Translations under genes and position numbers: made by a program
NCBI GenBank assembly: GCA_033977485.1
Contig: CM066984.1
Span: 42,725,100 to 42,789,099 of the forward strand
Direction: 5' to 3'
DNA from: Hydrangea macrophylla
Lineage: Eukaryota; Streptophyta; Magnoliopsida; Cornales; Hydrangeaceae
DNA: 64,000 bases
The notes under the pieces: generated by a model
What the model was told of the DNA's origin: nothing
The model's database searches: none
The model's input: the letters and a program-made list of their open reading frames with translations, nothing else
Shown: positions 20,247 through 31,429 of the stretch, piece after piece
How the letters are laid out: each line of letters begins with the position of its first letter
Numbering within the stretch: the stretch's first letter is position 1

Positions 20247-20652
20247 CTGAAATATAAGCGCACGTCCAATAAGGTAGAATATATCTGCTAATCAATCAAA
20301 AGTCAAGAAAGTGACTTCAAAAATATCTTCAAACTTAATGTTGATCAACATTAACCATATTAATGGCCTTTTTGGAGAAAACCACTAATTCAATGTTTTA
20401 ATGTAGCTAAAAATACAAGGAAAAAAAAAACTCGGACTGATAGTCCCTGAGTGACCTTGCAAATAAAGTGCGAGTTTAAAAAGAATAGAAACAAAATACA
20501 AACAAATACCAATTAGTTCTGTTTGCATGGCTTATGCCTATAACATCAACTGAGACAATCTGATACTCAATCAAATATGGCACACTTGTCGTTGAAATCC
20601 CCATGTACATTTCTGGCATATCTTCTGAAGACTGAAGCACTTAAATAATCAA

Positions 20653-20904
20653 TCAATGCAATTGGAATTCGACTTTTGAGTGTTGAAGCCTCAAGATAAT
20701 AGCATCAGCTATCTGGATATTAAAGTAAGGTTCATGCCAGGGTATTTCAGCCCCTGCCTTCTCAACTGCAACCTGCTTCTTTCGTTGAACTGATGTTGAA
20801 TTTTCTAAATTGTTTTCTACGTTCAGATTTAGTCTCTCTAATCCACGAATCAGCTCTACACTACCTAAGAAGCGTCTCACAATTTTCTCCATTTCCCTAT
20901 TCAA
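20653..20904 (-). CDS. Unrecognised 83-codon frame within EME1 intron 1
   Basis: Encodes MNREMEKIVRRFLGSVELIR, then GLERLNLNVENNLENSTS and further charged sequence ending in KVEFQLH. I do not recognise it. It is not needed for the EME1 model, because exon 1 joins exon 2 in phase without it. No LTR or zinc motif is nearby. It could be a captured gene fragment, a decayed TE piece or chance. Confidence 0.2.
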   Translation of the reverse strand: MNREMEKIVRRFLGSVELIRGLERLNLNVENNLENSTSVQRKKQVAVEKAGAEIPWHEPYFNIQIADAIILRLQHSKVEFQLH

Positions 20905-21007
20905 ATTGCCTTAATCAACGGAGAGAATCTCAAGTGGAATTTAAAGAAAAAGCTGGTCTCAGTTTTTACAGGGTTTGTCAAATCTGTTTGGGGATTTGAT
21001 CTTATTT

Positions 21008-21608
21008 CCTCCTTTTTCTTTAGACATAAACCCTAACCCTAGCAACGACCATCATCCGCCGCATCACTGTTCATTGGTATTGTTCATTCGCACTATGCAC
21101 GGTACTGTTCATTCGCTCTATTCCCTAAGGGCTGTTTGGTTATTCTTCTTTGCGTCTGACATCCCTATGGAGTCCAAAACTATTACCCAACTTACGAATC
21201 GGAAGATGAATGGTTTTAACTTCCTAGAATGGTCCAACGCCATTACTATGACTCTTACTGGCTTAGGCCACGATGCACATCTTACTGGATCTCCTCCCGC
21301 CACTGACGACAAAGTTATTCAGGCGTGGAAACGTTTGGATGCTCAACTCCTGACCCTCTTATGGAACTCTATGAAACCAGAGGTTGCTGATCTATGCAAT
21401 CACTTGGCCTCTTGTAAGGCAATTTAGGACTATCATCACCTTCTTTGCTCCAGCAACTTAACACGGATGTATGATTTGTCCTCTCAGTATTTCAAGCTCG
21501 AGCAGACTGACTTGACTGTTACCGATTATTTTGCTTCAGTTGGAAATGTGAAAGAGAGACAGATTGTTTCCGAAATTATCACAAGACTCATTGGGAAGGT
21601 TTAGGAGA
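21008..21608 (+). pseudogene. Copia gag fragment with leader
   Basis: ATG at 21166: MESKTITQLTNRKMNGFNFL, EWSNAITMTLTGLGHD, WKRLDAQLLTLLWNSMKPEV. A stop follows at 21425, then MYDLSSQYFKLEQTDLTVTD YFASVG continues the Gag. A leader with a telobox-like aaccctaaccct and ctgttcattgg repeats precedes it. No LTR, protease or later domains are present. The gypsy LTR starts at 21626. Confidence 0.75.
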
Positions 21609-21625
21609 CTTTATTATTATGGCAA

Positions 21626-21778
21626 TGTAAATCCCACAATTATGGTAATACGTATAATTGTGGGATATATATTAGGAAGATTTGATATGATTTGATCTTA
21701 TTGTGATCCCATGATTCATGGGATGTGAGATTATTTTCTCCATCTCCACCCTATAAATATAGGGGTTGTGTCACGCCC
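21626..21778 (+). repeat. Gypsy 5' LTR, first part
   Basis: TGTAAATCCCAC... up to the TATA region ctataaatataggggttg. The last five bases, ggttg, are the target duplicated by the solo LTR inserted here. The LTR continues at 29953. Confidence 0.8.
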
Positions 21779-21926
21779 CGGAACCACCCAGATGATCCTA
21801 GGACATGTAGCACGCCACCAAGGCTTAACTCAAGTGATTAAAGTTCCAAAATAAGTTTAAAATAAACTAAAACCAAAGAAGCTCAACAATTTAAAAAAAA
21901 AAAACAAAACATTGTCTTTGCAATTA

Positions 21927-22734
21927 AACCAAACCAAACTAAACCAAACCAAGCCTTGTGTCCCAATCAATTGGGGTCGGCTGTATGAATCCTTTTTCTC
22001 CATTCTGCACGATCAAGAGCTATCTGCTCATTTAAATTATATATATTCATATCTTGTTGCACTACATATTCCCAAGTCAGTCTAGGTCTGCCTCTCCCTC
22101 TAACCATTCCAGGCACTACGATCTTATCACTCTTTCGCATAGGTGCATCTACAGGTCTTTGTTGCACATGGCCGAACCATCTAAGTCTATTCTCCCTCAA
22201 CTTATCCTCAATATGTGTCACTCCTACAGTCTCTCGGATGTACTCATTTCTAATTTTATCTTTCCTAGTCTTACCACACATCCATCTTAGCATCCTCATC
22301 TCCGCTACACTCACTTTGCTAATGTGTTGTTTCTTAGTTGCCCAACACTCTGTCCCGTAGAGCATAGCTGGCCTAATAGCTGGCCTATAAAATTTTCCTT
22401 TCAATTTTGCTGGTATTCTCCGATCACATATTACTCCAAAAGAACTCCTCCACTTAAGCCAGCCCACTTTAATTTTATGGGTCACGTCATCACCAATCTC
22501 TCCATCTCTACTGATCATTGAACCTAGATAGCGAAAGTGTTCCCTCTTTGGGATCTCCTGATCTTTGATCTTCATTGCTTCGTTGTCTCTATTTCCACTG
22601 TTGCTAAAAGTACATTCCATGTATTCTGTTTTCGTCCTACTTATCTTTAGCCCCCTAGTCTCCAGTGCTTCTCTCCAAGCTTCTAGTTTAGTGTTGAGTA
22701 AATCTCATATAATAAAACCTGTTTCCATGTATTC
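21927..22734 (-). mobile_element. 5'-truncated RTE-type LINE, 14 bp target duplication
   Basis: tgtctttgcaatta flanks both ends (21913-21926 and 22735-22748). The minus strand encodes the C-terminal end of a non-LTR reverse transcriptase. The 3' end carries a TTTGG/TTTAG-rich tail (ggtttggtttagtttgg on the minus strand). 5' truncation and target duplications of this length are typical of LINE insertion. Confidence 0.88.
21967..22694 (-). pseudogene. RTE LINE reverse transcriptase C-terminal fragment
   Basis: Extends upstream of the ATG at 22620 as LEAWREALETRGLKISRTKT EYMECTFS, then FRYLGSMISRDGEIGDDVTH, CWATKKQHISKVSVAEMRML, MLRWMCGKTRKDKIRNEYIR, LRENRLRWFGHVQQRPVDAP, RPRLTWEYVVQQDM, ending ALDRAEWRKRIHTADPN. 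These are hallmark segments of the C-terminus of plant RTE/L1-like ORF2. The catalytic core (FADD) and the endonuclease are missing because of 5' truncation. Confidence 0.88.
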
Positions 22735-22748
22735 TGTCTTTGCAATTA

Positions 22749-23788
22749 GCCAAAAAAAAAAAAAACATGTTTTAACAATTAGTAAATTCTCATATAATAT
22801 TACCAAATCACAAGTTGAAATCAACACTAATGCTTAAAGCCATCTAGAGTCATACAAAAGTCACAAACATGAGTTTCCAAGTTCAAGCAAGAGTTTTTAA
22901 ATACATACTAAATATAACCATTTACAACCAACCCAATAAATAAATCTTCAAGTTCAAACGTCCCAATCCAATAACATTAGACATAGCAACACTACGATAA
23001 AACACAATCCCAACTAACACAGTTCAACCACATATTACAGGAGTTAAGTTACAACCCGACTAAAATTTAAAGCTTAACTAGAAATATTATATAAGTCTTA
23101 AACCAACCAAAGTATGACTCGCACTGTAAACCAGATTAAAACCGATTACAACTATATTGCAAGTTTAGGACTAATAAGGCAAGTAGCTATTAACAATGTT
23201 ACAACTCTCCCAAAACCCATAAGCCAACCAAGCCACTTCCTAGCTCACTTCCCCGATTCCTCGCCGCGATCACCTACGATGGTTATTCAATAACCACTAC
23301 AATATATAAGCTATATGCTTGTCAGCAATGCCAATCATGAACATAGATAATAAACACGCTCAATTCAACATACTACAAAGAACTATAGTCTCTGGCAATT
23401 ACTAGTTCACTCCCACCACTACCGGCTAGCCTGCGGCTCCACTCCCCAAGCCCACGTGACTAGTCATGACCCACGCCCTCACACGTGCGGTCCCATAGGC
23501 CTCTGGCGGCCATGGTCGTCACCACAAAGATTACCTCATGGTGGTATAGAACTAGCAATTTCCATTGACCCAAATAGGCAACTCAACATGCTCATTTAAT
23601 CATTACACCGTGCTTTCACAAATAAATTGGGCCTAATTTAGCCACATGAATTTTGCCCAATAATAAACTAAATAAATTAAATTAAGCAAATTAGGCATGC
23701 TTTGGCATCACAATTGAACCCAACATGAAAATCATACAAATATCAAAATTAACATCACTCACCTCTTGGGTTTCGCTCCTAATTGTGA
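22749..23788. other. Remainder of the solo gypsy LTR
   Basis: AT-rich non-coding LTR sequence with no reading frame of note. It continues after the copia insertion at 29096-29952. Confidence 0.6.
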
Positions 23789-23793
23789 GATTA

Positions 23794-23961
23794 TGTTGGA
23801 CAATATTTCCACCAAAACTTAGAGAGAACTATCGTTACTCTCTATCTTTTATTAACACAGAATTAGAAAGAACAAAATAAAATATTACAAAGTAGTCCTC
23901 TAAATCATACCCAACTATATAAAACACCCAATACTAAAATAATAAAACAAAATACTCAACA
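23794..23961 (-). repeat. 3' LTR (minus), 168 bp
   Basis: On the minus strand TGTTGAGTATTTTG...GTCCAACA, identical to the LTR at 28923-29090 by direct comparison. Confidence 0.95.
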
Positions 23962-23968
23962 CTCCCCC

Positions 23969-24883
23969 TCAAGCTGGTGCGAAGATATCCCTCATACCCA
24001 GCTTGCTAAGAATAAAATGAAAAGATCTACTAGAAAGACTCTTAGTGAGAACATCAGCTAACTGTTCTCCGGATTTCACAAAGGGAGTGCAGATATTCCC
24101 ACTACATAACTTCTCCTTGATGAAGTGACGATCAATTTCCACATGTTTAGTTCTGTCATGCTGAACAGGATTGTGAGCAATATCAATAGCAGCTTTGTTG
24201 TCACAGTACAACTTCATTGAGTCTTCAGGCTTAAACCCCAAATCAGTTAGAATAATCTGAATCCATAATAACTCACACACTCCTTGTGCCATAGCTCTAA
24301 ATTCTGCTTCAGCACTAGATCGAGCCACTACGGGTTGCTTTTTGCTTCTCCACGTAACCAGATTCCCCCCAACAAAGGAACAATAACCCGTGGTTGACCT
24401 TCTGTCTGTCACTGACCCTGCCCAATCTGCATCTATAAAGACTTCAACTTGAGTGTGCTTATGCTTACCAAAGAACAACCCTTTCCCTAGAGCTGACTTG
24501 AGATACCTCACAATACGAAAGACAGCATCAAGATGAATCTGTCTAGGAGAATGCATAAATTGACTTACCACACTTACTGCGAAGGCAATATCTGGCCTTG
24601 TGTGAGACAAATAAATCAATTTACCAACCATTCTCTGATATCTTCCCTTATCAACTGGTTCGCCACTTGAATCATCCCCAAGTTTCAAATTCGGATCCAT
24701 GGGTGTATCAGCTGCTCTTCTACCTAGCATACCTGTTTCTTGTAGCAAATCTAACACATACTGTCTCTGTGATATAAATATTCCATCACTAGATCTTGCT
24801 ACCTCTATTCCCAAGAAATACTTTAAGTTCCCCAAATCCTTAATCTCAAATTCCTTAGCTAGGTAATTTTTTAGCTTCCCCAT
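23969..24883 (-). pseudogene. Copia RT C-terminus and RNase H
   Basis: 304 codons: EFEIKDLGNLKYFLGIEVAR, FISQRQYVLDLLQETGMLG, RPDIAFAVSVVSQFMHSPRQ, then RNase H signatures DADWAGSVTDRRSTTGYCSF, RSSAEAEFRAMAQ, LYCDNKAA, HDRTKHVEIDRHFIKEK, DVLTKSL and a C-terminal MRDIFAPA. The region looks intact, but it is separated from the first half of RT by the tandem duplication at 24902-24955. Confidence 0.9.
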
Positions 24884-24901
24884 CTCTTCCAGATCATCTC
24901 C

Positions 24902-24955
24902 AGTGAGAACAATGTCATCAACATAAACTGGAGAACAATGTCATCAACATAAACG
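24902..24955. repeat. Short tandem duplication at the RT active-site motif
   Basis: gagaacaatgtcatcaacat followed by aaac occurs twice in a row with one short spacer. The copies cover the codons for YVDDIVL, so this duplication changes the RT core and helps break the frame. Confidence 0.88.
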
Positions 24956-24956
24956 A

Positions 24957-25511
24957 TCAAAGCAGTGACTTTACCTTCTGACGAATGCTTAAAAAGAGAG
25001 TATGGTCACCTTGGCTTTGTCTAAACCCATACCTGAGCATCGCCTGTGAAAAACGATCAAACCACGCTCTAGGTGACTGCTTGAGGCCGTACAACGACTT
25101 CCGGAGACGGCACACTTTTCCTCTTGTCTTTGTATCTTCAAAGCCTGGAGGTACATCCATATAAACCTCTTCTTCTAAGTCACCATGTAGGAATGCATTC
25201 TTTACATCAAACTGATGCAATGGCCACTCCAAATTTGCTGCGAGAGACAGCAAAATTCTTATAGAATTCATCTTGGCCACCGGAGCAAATGTCTCTTGGT
25301 AATCTACCCCATAAGTCTGAGTAAATCCCTTAGCCACCAATCTGGCTTTGTACCTCTCAATTGTCCCATCGGCCTTGTGTTTCACAGTAAACACCCAAGT
25401 GCACCCTACCGTCTTCTTCCCTCGAGGTAGTTCTGCTAATTCCCAAGTGCCATTTTTCGAGAGTGCTTTCATCTCTTCAATCATGGCGGACTTCCATTTA
25501 GGATCAGACAT
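24957..25511 (-). pseudogene. Copia RT N-terminal half
   Basis: MSDPKWKSAMIEEMKALSKN, then GCTWVFTVKHKADGTIERYK, KGFTQTYGVDYQETFAPVAK, LHQFDVKNAFLHGDLEEEVY, YGLKQSPRAWFDRFSQAMLR. A frameshift after DHTLFL ends the frame before YVDD. The preceding linker frame is also shifted at about 25510. Confidence 0.88.
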
Positions 25512-26925
25512 AGCTTCCTGGACATGATTAGGAATAGAGACAGAGGAAAGTTGGACACAAAAGCTCTATAGGATGGAGACAGACGAGTGTATGACACAAA
25601 ATTAGAAAGAGGATGTTTAGTACATGCCCTAGTGCCCTTTCGATGAGCAATAGGAATGTCTAAATCATCACTAGAATCAGTAACAAGAGTTGGAGTATTT
25701 GAAATACCTGGACCATCATCACTAGAAGTAATTGGCTGTAATGAAGGGAAAGAAACAACCTCCATATATGATGCCCCAAACCGCTTCCTCTCCTTGTTCT
25801 TTGAGTAAGTTAGCAACTCTTTCTCTTTCCCCCTTTTTTCAGTTGGTACTCTTTCTCCCTTCTCTCCCTCATTTTCCTCTTTGTTTTCTCCCTCACTGTC
25901 TCTCCCTTCTCCCTCATTTTCAACTCCCTCCTCCTCCTCATTACATATAATAGCAATTGGCATCTCTTCCTCACACTCTCTCTCCCCCTGAAGAGGTGAC
26001 TGTAGAGACTGTGGTGACTGAAAGTAAGGGTGAGTCTCATGGAATGTGACATCCATAGAGACATACCATTTACGAGTAGGAGGGTGATAGCACTTGTACC
26101 CCTTTTGAGTAGGAGAATAACCAAGGAAGACACACTTAAGGGCTCGAGGATCTAACTTTTTTCGGGACGGAGAATGGTTGTGCACAAAACAAACACACCC
26201 AAATACTTTAGGAGGAATGACAAACATGGACGACGGATTAAGGAGAATTTGGATAGGGGATTTCTTATCTAGGACACGAGTGGGTAGTCTGTTGATGAGG
26301 TAGGCAGCCGTTAAAACTGCCTCCCCCCAATACGACTTTGGAACCTGCATCGAAAAAATCATTGACCTAGCAGTTTCCAACAAATGACGATTCTTTCTCT
26401 CTGCAACTCCGTTCTGTTGAGGAGTGTTAGTGCATGAGGTTTGGTGAATCATGCCATGTTCTGAAAAATAGGCTTGAAGACCACCATAAATATATTCTCC
26501 TCCTTTGTCAAAACGGATAATTTTGACTGTCGTACTAAATTGAGTGCAAATCATTTTGTGAAAGGTCTTAAAAATAGAAAACACCTCATTCTTGTCTTTC
26601 ATCAAATACACCCAAGTAGTACGTGAAAAATCGTCAATAAAAGTAACACACCACTTGTAACCATTCAAAGTAGAACTATGAGATGGACCCCACACATCAG
26701 TATGAATAATCTGAAAAGGACTAGAGCTTTTATTCAAACTAACTTAAAAGTGGCACGATGATGTTTGCCAAGTTCACATGCCTCACAAAAAACATCAGAA
26801 ATAGTCTTATTGTTTATTAAAGAAGGAAATAAATGACTAAGAAGTGAAAAAGGAGGATGTCCTAGTCTCTGGTGCCACAGCCAAGCCTCTTTAGGAAGAG
26901 TCTCCCTCAATGAATGATCCTGGTT
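25481..26925 (-). pseudogene. Copia integrase and linker
   Basis: The zinc-binding region (LWHQRLGHPPFSLLSHLFPS, CEACELGKHHRATF) is in frame up to a stop at about 26742. The long frame from 26737 then reads FQIIHTDVWGPSHSSTLNGY, FIDDFSRTTWVYLMKDKNEV, IIRFDKGGEYIYGG, TPQQNGVAERKNRHLLETAR, and KLDPRALKCVFLGYSPTQKG. Catalytic Asp and Glu positions look present, although RSD has become RFD. A Glu-rich linker follows. A frameshift lies near 26907. Confidence 0.88.
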
Positions 26926-28457
26926 AAACTTCCATTCTCAGGTTCATTAGGCATCAGATAATAGAGTCCATTAGATTCCCTACCACTGCCAATCTTCTTC
27001 TTTGTGGAGAGGTCCTGAAAAACACTGTGAGACGGGAAAAAAGTTACACAGCAATTAAGATCGCGAGTGATTTTACTAATGGAAAGAAGATTTGTTGAAA
27101 AATTAGGAACATGAAGAACGGAAGATAAAGACATTGAGTTAGAGGCATGAATGACACCTTTACCAGAAATAGAAGAAAAATTACCATCTGCGGTTCTAAC
27201 TTTATCTTTACCTGAACAGGGAGTATAAGTAGAGAAAACAGAGGACAGAACAGTCATATGATCAGAAGCCCCGGAATCAATAATCCATGGTTGTTGATAA
27301 TAAGAATGTAAGGCACTTGTAAAATTAGCAAAATTACCTGCTTGGGCAAAAGAGGTAGAAGATCTTGTAGGAGCATCCAATTGTGCCATAATCCTCCTCA
27401 GTGTCTCCAAATCAGAACTGCTAATACTCCCAGTGGTAGGAGAAGGGGACGGTGACTCCTCTGGGTAACTAGGATCCAGTCCAGAGGTCAAATTAGCCCG
27501 GGGTCCACTTCCCCTGCTACCGTTTCGACCACCAACCCGGCCACCCCCCCTTCCTTTCGCCAAGGGAGGACGGCCATGAAGCTTCCAGCATGTTTGACGA
27601 GTATGATAAGGCCTATTGCAGTAATCACAGAACTGCTTACTCTTGTCTTCCACAGTCTCATCATTTTGGTTCTTTGGAAGATACGGACCCTTACCCCATC
27701 GCTGGTTGGAGGAAATCAAGGCTGACCTATCAGTAGTGGTGGAAGGAAGCATAGCTGATCGGCGACTCTCCTCATTCTGAATGTAAGCAAACGCTTCCCG
27801 AAGATTAGGTAATGGTTCCATTCCAAGAACCCGACTCCTCACCTGATCAAACTCGGAGTTGAGGCCAGCTAAAAATTTGAAAATTCTCTCACTCTCAAGA
27901 TAATCCTTAAAGCTAGCTGCATCGGTGGGGCAAACAGGATGGTAATTCTTCAAATGATCAAGACGTTTCCACATCGTGGACAGTGAGGTATAATATTGGA
28001 GTGTAGTACGCTCCCCCTGAATTTCAGCCTCAATACTTCTACGAAGTTCATAAACTTGAGCAACATTACCTTTTCGAGCATACGTCTGAGCGAGAGTATC
28101 CCAGATATCTTGTGCAGTTTCCATCTCTAGAAAGAATTGGGCAATTGTAGGTTCCATAGAGTGAACCAGCCAACTCATCACAAGATAATTATCGGTCTCC
28201 CACTTGGCATAAGTGGGATCCTCACGACTAGGTGCCTTGATCGTGCCATCAACATAGCCAAACTTTGCTCTACTCCGGAGCCAAAAAGTGGCAGACTGAG
28301 ACCAAGAGATATAGTTTTCACCATTGAATAGAACAGTGGTGATTTTTGAACCTGGGTTCTCGGTGATGAGGGAATGCCTCTCATTACCTATTGGAGAACT
28401 CACAACTCCTGTATTGGTTGTTGAGGACTTTCCGATCTCCAAATCTTCTTTCGACAT
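26907..28457 (-). pseudogene. Copia Gag-protease frame, long and open
   Basis: ATG at 28457 (MSKEDLEIGKSS); an in-frame ATG at 28490 gives a slightly longer form. Gag segments are VLFNGENYISWSQSATFWLR, KFGYVDGTIKAP, WLVHSMEPTIAQFFLEMETA, RVLGMEPLPNLREAFAYIQN, then a CCHC knuckle (FCDYCNRPYHTRQTC) and a Gly/Arg tail. The protease core WIIDSGASDHMTVLSSVF and SISKITRDLNCCVTFFPSHS follow. The frame runs 517 codons and fails only at the integrase junction, so Gag and protease could still be made. Confidence 0.88.
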
Positions 28458-28910
28458 GTTGAGAACAACTCTTGGTCTTAACAACAACACACGGCTGAGA
28501 AGGTAAACCTAGTCGTCTAATATCCAATCTATGGACAGATCATTTGTCCGATTACGGACTTAAATACAAACTCTGGAAAGGTCAATCAGCACTGCAGATT
28601 GGGCAGCTTGTAGTTAATCCGAAGAAAACAGATTTTATGGAGTGAAGATAGAAGATAAAGTCAGTCCAGGGCTGACTGATGAAGATTTATTGGATTGAGA
28701 GAAGTCAGTCCAGCCTGGGAGGCCTGGTGAGGGCTCGGCGCAAGTGTTGATGGCTGGGTAAAGTGGCGGCGCAGGCTGGAGGGTGGTCTGTTAGGGTTCG
28801 GCGCAGACTGGTGGTGGTCTGGATGTTGCGGCGCAGTTATGATGGTGGTGATGGTGGTGTTTGGCAATGAGAGGAGGTTATGATGGTGGTGAGAAACCCT
28901 AGTTAGGGTG

Positions 28911-28922
28911 GCTCTGATACCA
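28911..28922 (-). other. Primer binding site (minus strand)
   Basis: The reverse complement reads TGGTATCAGAGC, directly next to the 5' LTR at 28923. Confidence 0.92.
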
Positions 28923-29090
28923 TGTTGGACAATATTTCCACCAAAACTTAGAGAGAACTATCGTTACTCTCTATCTTTTATTAACACAGAATTAGAAAGA
29001 ACAAAATAAAATATTACAAAGTAGTCCTCTAAATCATACCCAACTATATAAAACACCCAATACTAAAATAATAAAACAAAATACTCAACA
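28923..29090 (-). repeat. 5' LTR (minus), 168 bp
   Basis: Identical to 23794-23961. It contains a TATA-like tatatag (minus strand of 29044-29052 region) and is followed by the target duplication gatta. Confidence 0.95.
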
Positions 29091-29952
29091 GATTAAAGCC
29101 CTACAAAAACCAGGTACAAATCCTATACATAAATTACAAGTTATGAGCTTAAACCCCAAAATGGGTCGCAGAAAAACTATCACAGAACTCAATAATATTA
29201 GTACCAACAGGTTAGACTCACCTCTAGGAGTCCGAATATATAGCCTGTTTTAAAAACCAACGTCGTTAAGCACGTCAATCGACGTCGAAAGCGTCACCAT
29301 CTTACCGTCATAATTCTCGGACGAACCCTCTCTGTAAATGTTTTTGATTGTAAAGTAATGATGAAGAAGGCTTAGACTCCTACTGAGTCACAAGCCACAC
29401 GTCTTGTTATTAAAAATCTTCCATTTCTATTCTAACATCCACAAAAGTTTTAATAGCTTTACAATTATACCCTTGCTATTACGGAACTGTATTAGGACTA
29501 TCCCAAACGTAAATGGGTGTTTGTCTATGTCTCGCATGGGTCCCATAAGTGGTCCCATATAATTATATGAAGTTGCTAATTAGCCTACTAATTATGAAAC
29601 GTGTTCAATTCGTGCTCACAAAGGTACCCCTAATTAACCCCAAAAGTGGTCACTATCTAATAACATGATATTATTAACAATCAAATAATAAATCATTTAA
29701 GCCTTAATAAACATTTAGGCACATAGGGTGTTCCACATATTACTGTCCCATCTCAAGTGGGACCCATCAACACATATCCCAACTTGGGATTGCCATACTG
29801 GCCAAATTTGGGTTCCCAATTGGACACCCAAAAACAACTTAGCGAGTTAAACCCACTTCCAATATGTGCCACATAACACTATAATTATCATTAACTCATG
29901 ATTATGCATGCTAAAGCAATATTAAAGATAAACCGCGGGAGCGGGTATTACA

Positions 29953-30185
29953 GGTTGGGAGGCTTGTAATGTTATCTCAATACAGTAATATCTCAATACA
30001 GTAATACAAGATGTAGCCTTTTAGGTTTCTCAATACATTTTTTAATACAACTACAGCCAACTTAGTGGCTTTTATCTCCCTTTTTCTTAGGGATTGAGTT
30101 TGGGTGTTCTAGCTACACTCTCAGTTAGAATTAGCTCCCTGATTTCTCCTTCTTACTCTCTTTAAATCTTACCTGAACTACATCA
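29953..30185 (+). repeat. Gypsy 5' LTR, second part
   Basis: Resumes at ggttgggaggcttgtaatg and ends ctgaactacatca, followed by the primer site ttggtatcaaagc (30187-30199). A short tandem duplication atctcaatacagta lies near 29975-30004. Confidence 0.8.
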
Positions 30186-30247
30186 GTTGGTATCAAAGCA
30201 AAGGTCTAATTCTTTGGAATTGAGTGGAGACTTTTTGGTATTGGAAG

Positions 30248-31429
30248 ATGCCTCCCTGGAGAAGAAACCAGCCTCGTGGGCCAGCCGCTTAACCAAATCA
30301 GAACGTAGCCATTGATCAACAACTCGTGATCGGTATGATTGAAGACTTGAGAAGGCAGATGGAAGCTTTAACCCAGCGCGTTGCCCAAGGAGGGAATCCT
30401 TCTCAAGATGGCCATGAATCTGAGGGGAGGACTATCCACATGAGGAATTTGAAAATCTTTTTCACATGAACATTCCGCGACGACCAACGCCTATTCCGTT
30501 TGATAACTGGCATTGGGATGGTGGATTTAAGGAGGGGATACCAGAATTTAGAGGGGATCTCAATGGGGAAGGTTTTAGTGATTAGTTGTCTACTGTAAAA
30601 AGAGCATTTGATTTTGAAGGATGTACCCGATAATAAGAAGGTGACGCTGCGTGGAAGAGCCTCCGCTTGGTGGGATCAGCTCAATATGACGCATCAAAGG
30701 CAAGGAAAAACAAGGATAGATAACTAGGATAAAATGCGTAAGAAGCTTAGTGAAACATTTCTTCCGTATAATTACACTCAGTTAATATATCAGAGATTAC
30801 AAAATTGCCAGCAAAGGGGAAGAGTGTTGACGAGTATACAGAAGAATTTTATGATCTTGTGCTTCGAAATGAATTAAATGAGAGGGAAGCGCAAAAGGTT
30901 GCACGCTATATTGGCGGATTGCAGACTGGTTTGCAAGATGTTTTGAACCAGGAAGATATTTGGAATGTCTCACAAGCATATCAGCGTGTTAAAGCTGCAG
31001 AAATTCAGCAAGGAAGGGCTCAACCAGAGCAGCCTACAACCAATCCAATTCTAGTCGTATGGTTGGTAGGGGGCAATCTCAAGGGTCTAATGCAGGCAAT
31101 CATTCCACACTAATTGGAACTCAAAAGAACAGCACCAATACTCAGACACGACAAAATGTTGGGACATCTAATCCTAAACCACAAACTAGTGGGGCAGGGA
31201 TTAAGTGTTACAAATGTGGAGACCCAGGGCACAAATCCTCATACTGTCGGAAAGCGGGCAGACATGAAGGAAAGCAATTGTTTGTGGAAGATCATCAAGA
31301 AGAAGAGGAGCAGCCACAAGACGATGATAATCCCTACTGTGATGAGGATGATGAAGATGCCATGATTAAAGGAGATGATGGAGCCGTGTCTTGTGTTGCG
31401 CAAGGTTCTTATCACACCACGAAGTAAGG
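30248..31429 (+). pseudogene. Gypsy gag, many lesions
   Basis: ATG at 30248 begins MPPWRRNQPRG and hits a stop within about 20 codons. Further pieces are IGMIEDLRRQMEALTQRVAQ, IPEFRGDLNGEGF, VDEYTEEFYDLVLRNELNER, EAQKVARYIGGLQTGLQDVL, and a CCHC knuckle (KCYKCGDPGHKSSYC near 31204), followed by an acidic tail. Several stops and shifts make it non-functional. Confidence 0.85.

Larger units (their letters stand above)
23794..29090 (-). mobile_element. Ty1/copia element with identical LTRs, target duplication GATTA
   Basis: The 168 bp LTRs (23794-23961 and 28923-29090) are identical, and gatta flanks both ends (23789-23793 and 29091-29095). The primer site (minus, ending at 28922) reads TGGTATCAGAGCC. 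Gag-protease is one long frame, but integrase, RT and their junctions carry stops or frameshifts, including a short tandem duplication at the YVDD motif. This is a recent insertion of an already defective copy. The orientation matches EME1. Confidence 0.95.
21779..29952 (+). mobile_element. Solo gypsy-type LTR, target duplication GGTTG, carrying a LINE and a copia element
   Basis: It begins TGTCACGCCCCGGAACCACC and ends GCGGGTATTACA. ggttg occurs at 21774-21778 and 29953-29957, and the host LTR reads through when this is removed. About 2 kb of non-coding LTR sequence remains once the LINE (21927-22734) and the copia element (23794-29090) are taken out. No primer site or coding region belongs to it, so it is a solo LTR. 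Confidence 0.85.

Noticed and set aside
25732..25950. Leu/Pro/Ser-rich plus-strand frame
   Set aside because: Antisense of the Glu-rich copia integrase-RT linker.
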